A DNA stretch of 64,000 bases from an uncultured Bacteroides sp. (GTDB taxonomy: Bacteria > Bacteroidota > Bacteroidia > Bacteroidales > Bacteroidaceae): NCBI RefSeq assembly GCF_963678425.1, contig NZ_OY782855.1, forward strand, positions 1,240,001 through 1,304,000, read 5' to 3'. Below the pieces are notes generated by a model that was not told the DNA's origin, searched no databases, and worked only from the letters and a program-made list of their open reading frames with translations. A program made the position numbers and the translations under genes. Shown here one piece after another: positions 25,456-34,024 of the stretch (position 1 is the stretch's first letter; every line of letters begins with the position of its first letter).

Positions 25456-25496
25456 GCTATAATGCTTATTAATAATCATTATAGCCTATTTTTTTC
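25456..25496 (+). terminator. Terminator-like hairpin
   Basis: A perfect 9-bp stem (GCTATAATG with CATTATAGC) with a 12-nt loop is followed by CTATTTTTTTC. No intact gene precedes it, which supports the view that the upstream DNA is gene debris. Confidence 0.5.
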
Positions 25497-25541
25497 TATA
25501 AATTATAAATTAAATTCACACATCATTATCCTTAATTAGAA

Positions 25542-25581
25542 TTTTCTAATTAGAAAATTAAATAAATTATTATTATCTTTG
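25542..25581 (+). promoter_or_regulatory. Palindromic operator candidate and promoter of the glycosyltransferase operon
   Basis: TTTTCTAATTAGAAAA at 25542-25557 is a perfect 16-bp palindrome covering the expected -33 position of the TATCTTTG -7 box at 25574-25581. A repressor bound there would block the promoter. The gene starts 104 bp downstream. Confidence 0.45.
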
Positions 25582-25685
25582 CCGAAAACTATAAAAAGAC
25601 CATAAAAAGTCTTTTTATTTCACATAAGCACTCAATTGTGCATGAAGACTGTTCTATAAATTAAATTAACACCATTAAAGTTGTC

Positions 25686-27605
25686 ATGAATAGCAAAGAA
25701 GGCACTTTTATAAATAGATTTCTACACAATAATTATCATTATATTTTCTCAATATGGATAATTGCCACAATCATATGCGGTTTTTTGAGATATATCAGAG
25801 GCAGATATAATAATTACCGCATTTTTAAAAATGTCTTTTGGCACGCATTTCATCAATCACCACTTTATATTCCCTATTCAAAAGAATATTTCGATATCAA
25901 TCATTATGGCGTGTTTTTTAGTACAGTAATTTTCCCATTTTCTATTCTTCCAGATATCCTGGGTCTGACATTCTGGGTTTTGGCTAACGCCTGCTTGCTG
26001 TACTATGCTATATGGAAATTGCCCCTGAACAGGAATCAGCATTTATTTATTTTCTTATTCTGTATTGTTGAACTGTGCACTGCGGTTACTTCGCTACAAT
26101 TCAATATTGGAATAGCTGGTATCATTATTTTGTCTTATTATTTTACAGAACAGAAAAAAGACTTCTGGGCTGCTTTTTTTATCATATTGGGAACCTTTAC
26201 CAAAATATATGGAATCGTAGGACTAGCTTTCTTTCCTTTTTCCAGAAATAAAAGAAGATTCATATTCTCCTGTCTATTTTGGAGCATCTTTATGTTTTTC
26301 TTCCCCATGATCTATACCTCATCATCTTATGTATTTGGACAATATCATTCCTGGTTTATAGATCTTATCAGTAAAAACAATCAGAATCTTTTTGCATATT
26401 ACCAGAATATATCCTTACTAGGATTTGTACGAAAAGTCAGTGGAAGTAGTAATTATCCTGATTTATGGCTAATTATCCCAGGAATTATTTTATTTTGTCT
26501 CCCTTACTTAAGAATAAGACAATATCGTTCTCAAAGTTTTCGAATGATGTTGTTGGCATCTGTATTACTCTTTGTTGTATTATTTAGCACAGGAAGCGAG
26601 TCCAGTTCCTACATTATCGCTATAACAGGAGTTGCCCTCTGGCATATCAAGACCCCTTCTGAAACAAAAATATTAAATCTGGCGCTTCTGATTTTTGCTT
26701 TCTTTATTACCGAGATATCGTGCACTGATTTGTTTCCAGGGGAAATACGAAAAGCATTTATTTTCCCTTTTGCACTTAAGGCATTACCATGTATCTTGAT
26801 ATGGATTAAAATTTGTTATGAATTATGTTTCATTGATTTTTGCAGGAAAGAAGGAATCTGCAATGAAAAGAATCATACGCATTTGGTACCAAACCAGAAT
26901 AGTGAAATCGATATTATTCTGCCTTGCTACAACCCCCGGACCAATTGGCAGGAGATAATTAGTGACAGAATGAATCAATTGAATATTCTTTGCCCTGACA
27001 AGCTGTTCCATCTTATTATTGTAAATGATGGGTCAAGAACTCAGATGGACAACACTGAAACAGAAAAATTTAAACGAATAATGCCCGATGCACAGTTAAT
27101 CAGCTACCCGGAAAACAGAGGGAAAGGATATGCTCTGAGGAAAGGCATGGAAGCAGCACATTCTTCTATAATAGTGTATACTGACTGGGACTTTCCATAT
27201 AGCCAGGACAGCATGATTGCCATGATTCATCAGTTGGAAAAAGGATATGATGTAGTTGTTGCAGCCCGCACAAATTCCTATTTTCACCATTCTGAACTGA
27301 ACGTTTTCCGTAGCCTAATGTCTTTCTTCTCAAGAATTATGAATAAAGTGATTCTTGGTATGAAATTTAACGATGCTCAGGGAGGTCTTAAAGGAATGAA
27401 TTGTAAGGGTAAAGACATCTTTTTAAGAACAAAAATTGATCAGTTCCTTTTCGATACTGAATTTGTATATTTGGCATCCAGGGAACGAAACCTGAATATA
27501 TGTGAAGTTAAAACAGACATACGCGAAGGAGTGCATCTTTCTCACATGGGAATGAAAGTTTTAAGAAAAGAATTATTTAATTTTGCCAGAATAGTTTACA
27601 GATAA
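25686..27605 (+). CDS. Membrane GT87-like and GT2 glycosyltransferase fusion
   Basis: The 639-residue protein joins two enzymes. Residues 1 to about 400 are polytopic (roughly nine to eleven membrane segments) and resemble GT87/DUF2029 polyprenol-phosphate-sugar-dependent mannosyltransferases. Residues 403-639 form a GT2 domain like dolichyl-phosphate glucosyltransferase, with IILPCYNPRTNWQEI, VNDGSRT, ENRGKGYALRKGM and TDWDFPYS (DWD at 500-502). The GT2 part could make a lipid-linked sugar that the membrane part uses. The next gene, a polysaccharide deacetylase, begins 5 bp later, so the two probably modify the same envelope glycan. Confidence 0.75.
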   Translation: MNSKEGTFINRFLHNNYHYIFSIWIIATIICGFLRYIRGRYNNYRIFKNVFWHAFHQSPLYIPYSKEYFDINHYGVFFSTVIFPFSILPDILGLTFWVLANACLLYYAIWKLPLNRNQHLFIFLFCIVELCTAVTSLQFNIGIAGIIILSYYFTEQKKDFWAAFFIILGTFTKIYGIVGLAFFPFSRNKRRFIFSCLFWSIFMFFFPMIYTSSSYVFGQYHSWFIDLISKNNQNLFAYYQNISLLGFVRKVSGSSNYPDLWLIIPGIILFCLPYLRIRQYRSQSFRMMLLASVLLFVVLFSTGSESSSYIIAITGVALWHIKTPSETKILNLALLIFAFFITEISCTDLFPGEIRKAFIFPFALKALPCILIWIKICYELCFIDFCRKEGICNEKNHTHLVPNQNSEIDIILPCYNPRTNWQEIISDRMNQLNILCPDKLFHLIIVNDGSRTQMDNTETEKFKRIMPDAQLISYPENRGKGYALRKGMEAAHSSIIVYTDWDFPYSQDSMIAMIHQLEKGYDVVVAARTNSYFHHSELNVFRSLMSFFSRIMNKVILGMKFNDAQGGLKGMNCKGKDIFLRTKIDQFLFDTEFVYLASRERNLNICEVKTDIREGVHLSHMGMKVLRKELFNFARIVYR

Positions 27606-27609
27606 GATA

Positions 27610-28389
27610 ATGATTACATTAAGTTTCGATATAGAAGAATTTGATCTGCCGGTCGAGAATCATAAAGAAATTCCATTAGCCGAACAGATTGCCATTTCAA
27701 AAGAAGGATTAATCAAGGTTCTTGACTTACTAAAAAAGCATGAGATAAAAGCAACGTTCTTTAGCACGGTTACTTTTGCCGAGTCGTCTAAGATGATTAT
27801 TGAAAGAATTGTGCGTGAAGGACACGAACTAGCTTCTCACGGTTGTAGCCATTCCAGCTTTGAAGTGGAAGATTTGAAGACATCGAAAGATACTTTAGAA
27901 AAACTTGGTAACACTCCTGTCAACGGTTTCCGCATGCCCCGGATGATGCCTATTGATGAAAGTGAGTTATACCGTGCCGGATATATATATAACTCATCTC
28001 TGAATCCAACATTGATTCCAGGTAGATACAATCATCTTTGTTCTCCTCGTAGCATCTATATGGAAAAAGGTGTATGGCAAATACCAGCCTCCGTTTCTTA
28101 TCCGTTCCGCATTCCATTGTTTTGGATTTCTCTGCATCAGTTCCCATTGCCTGTATACAAGTTTCTATGTAACAGTGCTCTTAAAAAAGATGGTTATCTC
28201 AATTTATATTTTCATCCATGGGAATTTTACAGCCATCTGAATCGTAAAGAATTGGGTGTTCCGGGATTTGTCCAAAAAAATTCCGGTGACCGACTAATTG
28301 AACGGCTCGATTCAATTATCAGCTATTATATTAATAAGAAAAACTCTTTTGTAACCATTCAACAAATTCTACAGAATAGACAGCCATAA
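27610..28389 (+). CDS. Polysaccharide deacetylase (NodB homology)
   Basis: The 259-residue protein has the NodB-fold motifs SFDIEEFD (D7) and HGCSHSSF (H77, H81), the metal-binding D-H-H set. GFRMPRM, YNSSL and LYFHPWEFY follow, typical of this deacetylase branch. No signal peptide is seen, so it may act in the cytoplasm or at the inner-membrane face. It starts 5 bp after the glycosyltransferase fusion and surely shares its transcript. The substrate is likely an N-acetylated sugar made by that enzyme (inference). Confidence 0.88.
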   Translation: MITLSFDIEEFDLPVENHKEIPLAEQIAISKEGLIKVLDLLKKHEIKATFFSTVTFAESSKMIIERIVREGHELASHGCSHSSFEVEDLKTSKDTLEKLGNTPVNGFRMPRMMPIDESELYRAGYIYNSSLNPTLIPGRYNHLCSPRSIYMEKGVWQIPASVSYPFRIPLFWISLHQFPLPVYKFLCNSALKKDGYLNLYFHPWEFYSHLNRKELGVPGFVQKNSGDRLIERLDSIISYYINKKNSFVTIQQILQNRQP

Positions 28390-28414
28390 TAATACGTAAG
28401 CTTTCGGAAAAAGA

Positions 28415-29587
28415 CTAAAAACTCTGTTTTAGTCTTACATATACAAAGTTTAGATCCTGACTGAATATACTTTTTTCAGTATATCTCAATATCTGACCTA
28501 TAAAGGACAATTCCAGATTATTACTAAGTGAAATATTTAAAGTAGGGATTATAATATATAATTTGCTTTTAGAATTACCGATGCCGGCTAATGAACAATT
28601 CACTAATGGTATAATTGGATAGGATGCAGAACAAAATAATGAGAAATCAGGCAGAAAGAGGTTCCTGGCACTCAGATTACTGGATGTAAGCTGATCTATC
28701 GAAAAGATGTTTGCTGAATTCTTGTTACCGTTATAGAGTGCTTCAACTTGCAGAAAAAGTGAATTTTTGAACGTATAATTATAACCTGCCGAAGCAAGAA
28801 ATACGCCTGTGCTGTCTATAAAATGGCTCATAGGTCTGAAATAACTAGCTTCGCCTGCAAATCCTCCTTTACCAAGTTGTCCGGACCAGCCTGTACCAAT
28901 CATAAGATCGGACTGATTGACCATTGCGGCGATAAACTGAATATCATATTTCCATTGATTGAAGCGATAAAGGCCGGCTAGTGTTGTTTTCTTCTGTTTG
29001 TTTATTTTCGCGGCAAATTCCACAACCGAAGTAGAAGTGGGGTAATATTGCATCCTTACAGCATCGCTGCCCGGTTTTTCCTCGTAATCAAAATCGAAAT
29101 AAGAATAAGTATTGAAAATATCGTTTGGATTCCAGACATAATTTTGTCCCCAGTTTATGCGTTGCCTGCCTGCAATAATCTGCAACTTATTACTTGAGTA
29201 CTGCAGCCACAAGCGATCCACCGATGTATTGAATATATAATTCTTACCTTGAAACCAGTTCGTTGACAATCGGGTTATTCCATTATCGTAGTCAAACATG
29301 TTATTGTATCCGGGAAAACGGTTCAAAATGTTTCCATATAAGAACCGATTCCTGAATTCCAATGAAGCGGTAAACGAAGGAGAGATAAACCATTTGAAAT
29401 TTAATCGGTTATGAATTAGGTTTGAATTTGTCCAGGCGGATTTAAAATCCTTAAAAACAAAAGATTGCATATCTTTTACATATCCGTTCATTGTAACATT
29501 GTTTACTTTAACGGAATCCTGAGCTGATAGAATGAAGGGAACAAAAAACAGCAATAGAAGCAATATTCTTTTTACTTCATATTTCAT
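28415..29587 (-). CDS. Outer-membrane beta-barrel of the LolA-like/ABC operon
   Basis: The 390-residue protein has a signal peptide (cut near LSA-Q, about 22) and then alternating amphipathic strands with aromatic girdle residues, ending in FVYVRLKQSF with a terminal Phe as in barrel proteins. I do not recognise a named family; it looks like DUF1302-type or alginate-type porins (GRQRINWGQNYVWNPNDIFN is a typical motif of that shape). It is the last gene of the leftward operon after the ABC ATPase, 25 bp away, suggesting it is the outer-membrane component of an envelope export pathway. Confidence 0.7.
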   Translation of the reverse strand: MKYEVKRILLLLLFFVPFILSAQDSVKVNNVTMNGYVKDMQSFVFKDFKSAWTNSNLIHNRLNFKWFISPSFTASLEFRNRFLYGNILNRFPGYNNMFDYDNGITRLSTNWFQGKNYIFNTSVDRLWLQYSSNKLQIIAGRQRINWGQNYVWNPNDIFNTYSYFDFDYEEKPGSDAVRMQYYPTSTSVVEFAAKINKQKKTTLAGLYRFNQWKYDIQFIAAMVNQSDLMIGTGWSGQLGKGGFAGEASYFRPMSHFIDSTGVFLASAGYNYTFKNSLFLQVEALYNGNKNSANIFSIDQLTSSNLSARNLFLPDFSLFCSASYPIIPLVNCSLAGIGNSKSKLYIIIPTLNISLSNNLELSFIGQILRYTEKSIFSQDLNFVYVRLKQSF

Positions 29588-29612
29588 ATGATCAGTTTTC
29601 TACTTTATACTC

Positions 29613-30308
29613 TTATTTTTCTCTCAAAACATCTTCCATCACTTTGCCATCTTCAATCGTAATTATTCTTCTGGCTTTTTTCATTACCCGTGCATCATGA
29701 GTTGAAAATATAAAGGTGGTATTCTCATCTCTATTCAGTTTCTCCATAATGTCCAGCAAGTTCTCTGTTGATTTGGAATCAAGATTGGCAGTTGGTTCGT
29801 CAGCCAAAATAAACTTGGGTTTAGACGCTAATGCCCTTGCCACTGCCACACGCTGTTGTTCTCCACCGGATAATTTGTTTGGACGACTATTCATTTTATT
29901 GCTAAGCCCTACAGCTTCAAGAAGTTCCATTGTCCGTTTCTCAATATCTTCTTTATCTCTTCCCTGAAGTTGCATGATAAATTCAATATTTTCTTTTGCC
30001 GTAAGCACCGGAATCAAATTATAAGACTGAAAGACAAAACCAATATTTTGCATCCTAAAATCCGTTTTTTTCCAATTGCTCATCTTTGTGATATTCACAC
30101 CGTAGATAATTACAACTCCTTCGGTGGGGTTATCAAGCCCCCCAATAATATTAAGTAATGTTGTTTTCCCCGAACCTGAAGGCCCCACTATAGCAACAAA
30201 CTCACCTTCCTTAAAAGTTAAATCAATGCCATTCAGTGCCTGGAAAGGCATCGTTTTAATGTCATAGATCTTTGTGATACCCTTTATCTCTATAATATTT
30301 ATGTTCAT
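29613..30308 (-). CDS. ABC transporter ATPase, LolD/MacB type
   Basis: The 231-residue ATPase has Walker A GPSGSGKTT (about 43-51), the signature LSGGEQQRVAVARAL (about 145-159), Walker B FILADEPTANLD and an H-loop STHD, in the LolD/MacB subfamily that works with FtsX-type permeases. It lies between permease genes and the barrel gene in one operon. It would power the pair of FtsX-type permeases encoded just upstream. Confidence 0.93.
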   Translation of the reverse strand: MNINIIEIKGITKIYDIKTMPFQALNGIDLTFKEGEFVAIVGPSGSGKTTLLNIIGGLDNPTEGVVIIYGVNITKMSNWKKTDFRMQNIGFVFQSYNLIPVLTAKENIEFIMQLQGRDKEDIEKRTMELLEAVGLSNKMNSRPNKLSGGEQQRVAVARALASKPKFILADEPTANLDSKSTENLLDIMEKLNRDENTTFIFSTHDARVMKKARRIITIEDGKVMEDVLREK

Positions 30309-30329
30309 ATCTTTATCATTTTCTGAGAA

Positions 30330-31547
30330 TTATTTTGTTCGTGTGGCATCTGCCGGATTTAATTTTAAGGCTTTATATGCAGGATATAAGGTAGAGAATA
30401 TACCTGTAAGAACAACCATTAAAGCTGTAAAAGCAATCATATTCAAATCAATTTCCGGATAAATCACCGAAGAATATCCAATACTCTTATAAGCTTCCTC
30501 CCAGAAATAAAGATTCAAGCCGGTTTTTCCGAGATATCTACACAGGAAATAACCTAAGATAATACCGATAAATCCTCCAGTAATTGAAAGATATAACGTT
30601 TCGAGCATGAGCATAAAGAAAATCCTGATTTTATTCATACCAATCGCCATCAACATTCCCAATTCTTTTACCCTTTCGAGCACTGCCATGAGCATTGTAT
30701 TAACTATCCCGAAGCACAATGCCAACATAATAACAAGAACGAAAATATATAAATACTGATTCATGGCACTAATCAAATAGCCTGCTTCAGGACTCAGTTG
30801 TGTCCAATCCTGAATATCCAGTTCCGGAAAATTGAATTTCAGCACATTTCTTATAAGTCCGGAATTGCTGTCTTTATCAATCATAACAGCAATTTCATGA
30901 ACTTCAGTTGTATTCAATCCCGTCAAAGCACATAAGTCGTTGTATCTAACATAGACAGTTGATTCATCAAACAAAGAGTTATCGGTTTCGTAGATACCCA
31001 CTACCCTAAAAGCACCCCCGGTTATATTCATATTAGCATCCTGCAAAGTGATAACCACCTTTTTATTCAGACCAATTTTTAGTTTCTCAGCCAGCTTTTT
31101 GCCAATAACTATTGCATTCTTTTTGTTACTGTTAAAATAGCTGCCTTCAATCATTTTATCACAAATGTTTGTCACTTTCCGTTCCATATCGGGTGTTACA
31201 CCCAGAATCTTTACTCCGGTATTCGCTTTGGCCGAAGCAATCATTGAGGTGATAACCAAACGCTTACTTACACTGATTACATGGTCCATTTCATTCACTC
31301 GTTGCACAACTTTATCTGCATCAGGTATACGACGTGAAAAATCACTGTTGGCCAGAAATTCAGGATTGTGTATTTGGATGGAAGAAATTTCAGTATGAAT
31401 AATGGCTTGTAAGCGGCTATCAATCATTCCATTCATTAAAGCAATCATAAATACTCCGGCAAAGACACCCAAAGCAACAGCAGCAATCACGGTGGAACTC
31501 CGCAATTTATTTCTCCAGATATTTTTCCAGGATAAATTCCCAAGCAT
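30330..31547 (-). CDS. FtsX/MacB-type ABC permease (second)
   Basis: The 405-residue permease has the FtsX layout: one N-terminal membrane segment (about 18-40), a large periplasmic MacB-PCD domain (about 45-260), and three C-terminal segments (about 275-300, 320-350 and 365-395). GRGLNLS-type lipoprotein-release motifs are absent. MLMAIGMNKIRIFFMLMLET matches the FtsX coupling helix region. It is 21 bp from the ATPase and 12 bp from the other permease. The two are paralogues and probably form a heterodimer like LolCE. Confidence 0.9.
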   Translation of the reverse strand: MLGNLSWKNIWRNKLRSSTVIAAVALGVFAGVFMIALMNGMIDSRLQAIIHTEISSIQIHNPEFLANSDFSRRIPDADKVVQRVNEMDHVISVSKRLVITSMIASAKANTGVKILGVTPDMERKVTNICDKMIEGSYFNSNKKNAIVIGKKLAEKLKIGLNKKVVITLQDANMNITGGAFRVVGIYETDNSLFDESTVYVRYNDLCALTGLNTTEVHEIAVMIDKDSNSGLIRNVLKFNFPELDIQDWTQLSPEAGYLISAMNQYLYIFVLVIMLALCFGIVNTMLMAVLERVKELGMLMAIGMNKIRIFFMLMLETLYLSITGGFIGIILGYFLCRYLGKTGLNLYFWEEAYKSIGYSSVIYPEIDLNMIAFTALMVVLTGIFSTLYPAYKALKLNPADATRTK

Positions 31548-31559
31548 GGTTTCTCAATT

Positions 31560-32780
31560 TTAGTTATGTAATGCGTTTGTTATCTCTAATCTCCAGATAT
31601 TCAATACAGGATAAATCCCGATAATGAGTGTGAATATAAAAATGGTCAGTGCCTGTTTTAAAAAGATCAATGGATCCAGCGAAAAGAACATGGCCGGATT
31701 AAATCCCATTTCCAGCATCATCTCAGCAGCTTGTCCGGTAAACGGGATAGGATGATAATGATAGTAGCCCAAAACAGGAATACTTGTAAGAATACCGGTT
31801 ATTGCCCCGAGCATGCCTATAAAAACAGTCTCAAGCACTAGCACCAGCATTAATTTATATTTTTGCATTCCTAAGGCCAATATCACTCCAAACTCTTTTT
31901 CTCGCTCAGCCATCATCATCACTATCGTTCCAAAAATTCCAAATGCGATAATCAGGTACAAAATGCCTATCTCAATTACTCCACCGCCACGGTCACTTTC
32001 AATTTGTTTCAGCAGCAACTCATTCATCTCCTTCCAATCCATCACTTCCAGACCGGCCGGCAGATTTTTCAAAAGAGCATTTTTTGTTTCAGCTACCTCA
32101 TCGTCGTCATGTACCATTATTGCCATTGAAGTCAGCAAACCGGAAGCAGAAAACAGCTCCTGGCATTTTTTGATTTCCATTATCACCAGTGATCTGTCGA
32201 GTTCAGGAGAGGGATGTTTGATAATGCCACGAACTGGAAATTTTCCCGCAGCACTTGTACCATGATACCCCTGCCCTATCAAAACCAAGGTATCGTTTAC
32301 ATTCAGTTTCAAGAACTTAGCCAACACACTGCTCAGTATAATTCCATCATCACCATTTTTAAGATAGCAGCCCTGTTTTAACTTTCCGGAAATATTGGTT
32401 ATTTTATCCTCCCTTTGCAGATCAATACCGAAAACCATTACCCCTTTCGTAAAATCCTCAGAAGAGGCCAGACAAAATGTTTCAAAACGGGGAGAATAAA
32501 GGGTGATATTTTTATTTTTATTCAGTACAGATTCTATCGACTGATTAAGCTGAAACGTATTATTAATAACCTTATCGTTCCAATAGCCTTTTTTGTGAAT
32601 CTGAATGTAACTCGTATAAGAATTGACAATCGCACGAATGTACTGATCATACGAACCTTCCTGCCCGGATCTCATAAACGATGACAATACCACTCCGAAA
32701 AACACAGAAGCCGAAGTGATAATCGTTCTACGTTTATTCCGCCATAAGTTCCGCCATGCCAACTTTATATACTGTGTCAT
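31560..32780 (-). CDS. FtsX/MacB-type ABC permease (first)
   Basis: The 406-residue permease has an N-terminal membrane segment (about 20-38), a periplasmic domain (about 40-270), and three further segments toward the C-terminus. EREKEFGVILALGMQKYKLM is the FtsX signature. It starts 6 bp after the LolA-like gene and is followed 12 bp later by its paralogue. The linkage to a LolA-like protein suggests movement of a lipid or lipoprotein across the periplasm. Confidence 0.9.
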   Translation of the reverse strand: MTQYIKLAWRNLWRNKRRTIITSASVFFGVVLSSFMRSGQEGSYDQYIRAIVNSYTSYIQIHKKGYWNDKVINNTFQLNQSIESVLNKNKNITLYSPRFETFCLASSEDFTKGVMVFGIDLQREDKITNISGKLKQGCYLKNGDDGIILSSVLAKFLKLNVNDTLVLIGQGYHGTSAAGKFPVRGIIKHPSPELDRSLVIMEIKKCQELFSASGLLTSMAIMVHDDDEVAETKNALLKNLPAGLEVMDWKEMNELLLKQIESDRGGGVIEIGILYLIIAFGIFGTIVMMMAEREKEFGVILALGMQKYKLMLVLVLETVFIGMLGAITGILTSIPVLGYYHYHPIPFTGQAAEMMLEMGFNPAMFFSLDPLIFLKQALTIFIFTLIIGIYPVLNIWRLEITNALHN

Positions 32781-32786
32781 CTTGAA

Positions 32787-33563
32787 TTATTTAATGCGCT
32801 GACTTACACTCCTCATATTCTGTTGTGAGAAAAAGTTATCCTTTATTGGTTGATCGTAAATCACACTTTTTATTTCCAGAATGGTTTTGTTATTTTTTTT
32901 ATCTACAGGAACAATTTCTAATTGAGTAGGTATTTCCCTATCTCCCATTTTTTTAATATTGTATGCATTCAATACGTTTATCAAACTCATATCTTCGTCG
33001 TAATATTCAGCTTTCCATTGATTGAAGCCATCCACAGTGATCCATATAACCACTTTTCCCCAGGTTACAGCAGCTTCGGGAAGCGGCGTCATCTCTATTT
33101 TATAACAAAGCATCTCTCTTACAGTTTCCTTACCCAGTAATTTATGCGTGTAGTCTTTGATTATGGAAGATTCTTTTATCAGATCATCATTGGTAAAATC
33201 GGACCCCATCCACGATTGCAACATCATGGAAGGTGGAATTTTAATCATTCTTTCAATGGAAGGAAGCCAGTTCCACATTTCTGTTTTGATCTTCAGAAAT
33301 ACCTGTCCTTTATCTTTAGCAGGTAAAGTAATCACAATTAGTGACAAGCCATGGCCTTTTTCCCAACTTTTCATGGTTATTGACCTGCTCCAGGTAGGTC
33401 GGATTATTGTCATGGTCATTTCTCCCTGACTGGTTTTTCCACGAGCCTTTTCGTCGCATCTTGTTACAATATCTTTAGCTGTAAGCGTTTGTGCCAAAGC
33501 AATGAACCCTGTAATGTACATGCTAAATGCTAAAAAAAGAATGAGCCTTTTTGACATATACAT
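32787..33563 (-). CDS. LolA-like outer-membrane lipoprotein-sorting protein
   Basis: The 258-residue protein has a signal peptide (about 1-24, cut near ALA-Q) and matches the outer-membrane lipoprotein-sorting family PF17131, with a LolA-like half-barrel. Motifs include MTMTIIRPTWSRSITMKSWE, SLIVITLPAKDKGQVFLKI and MWNWLPSIERMIKIPPSMML. It begins an operon with two FtsX-type permeases, an ATPase and a barrel. The family accompanies lipid or lipoprotein exporters in other bacteria. I infer a periplasmic shuttle. Confidence 0.85.
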   Translation of the reverse strand: MYMSKRLILFLAFSMYITGFIALAQTLTAKDIVTRCDEKARGKTSQGEMTMTIIRPTWSRSITMKSWEKGHGLSLIVITLPAKDKGQVFLKIKTEMWNWLPSIERMIKIPPSMMLQSWMGSDFTNDDLIKESSIIKDYTHKLLGKETVREMLCYKIEMTPLPEAAVTWGKVVIWITVDGFNQWKAEYYDEDMSLINVLNAYNIKKMGDREIPTQLEIVPVDKKNNKTILEIKSVIYDQPIKDNFFSQQNMRSVSQRIK

Positions 33564-34024
33564 ATCTTTTTAGTTTGCAGTTAATTATACGATTTCACAT
33601 CTACAGAATAGATATAATTAAAAATCTATATTGATAGAACAATCGGTTTAAAAAAACGTTCAAACTTTAATTTAACTTGTTGATATAATTCATATTATTA
33701 TATTTTATAAAATGAATATCCTATTACGACGAATAAAACTTACATCAGTATTACAGTGGAGAGATTAGTTTATAATCAATTCATTAACTTTTCTAAGAAC
33801 TATTTTTAGTACTATTTGTTATAAATAAACAATTACATAGATTATTAGTAATACAACGGACCGTATATTGTTATAAATCAGCAATATACATATCATCATT
33901 TGGTTTCACATGACATATTAGATTAAATATTAAGAAAGAGTACAATGTTTAGTTGTTTGTTCCTGCTCTTTCCATATGTATTAATGCCAGCCTAAGGGAA
34001 TAGGCAAATTTTAATTCAATTATT
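33564..34024. other. Intergenic region between divergent operons, 461 bp
   Basis: It is very AT-rich, with a GTATATTG/CAATATAC hairpin (33873-33899 area) and the conserved leader element of the LRR gene at 33980-34004. No ORF is seen and no clear TAnnTTTG box for the leftward operon. Confidence 0.5.
33980..34004 (+). promoter_or_regulatory. Conserved leader hairpin of the LRR gene, copy 2
   Basis: ATTAATGCCAGCC overlaps a CCTA-AGGGAA-TAGG stem-loop, 21 bp before the ATG. Compared with copy 1 at 24630-24654, 21 of 25 bases match, and the stem keeps pairing (CCTG/CAGG to CCTA/TAGG). Confidence 0.5.

Larger units (their letters stand above)
24615..25685. other. Intergenic region, 1071 bp, with probable gene debris
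   Basis: It carries the leader of the LRR gene (24630-24654), short broken coding-like stretches (a 46-codon leftward ORF at 25050-25190, a second frame around 24945-25050, and a 22-codon rightward frame at 25200), a terminator-like hairpin at 25456-25485 and the promoter and palindrome before the glycosyltransferase gene. No intact gene is seen. Confidence 0.5.
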
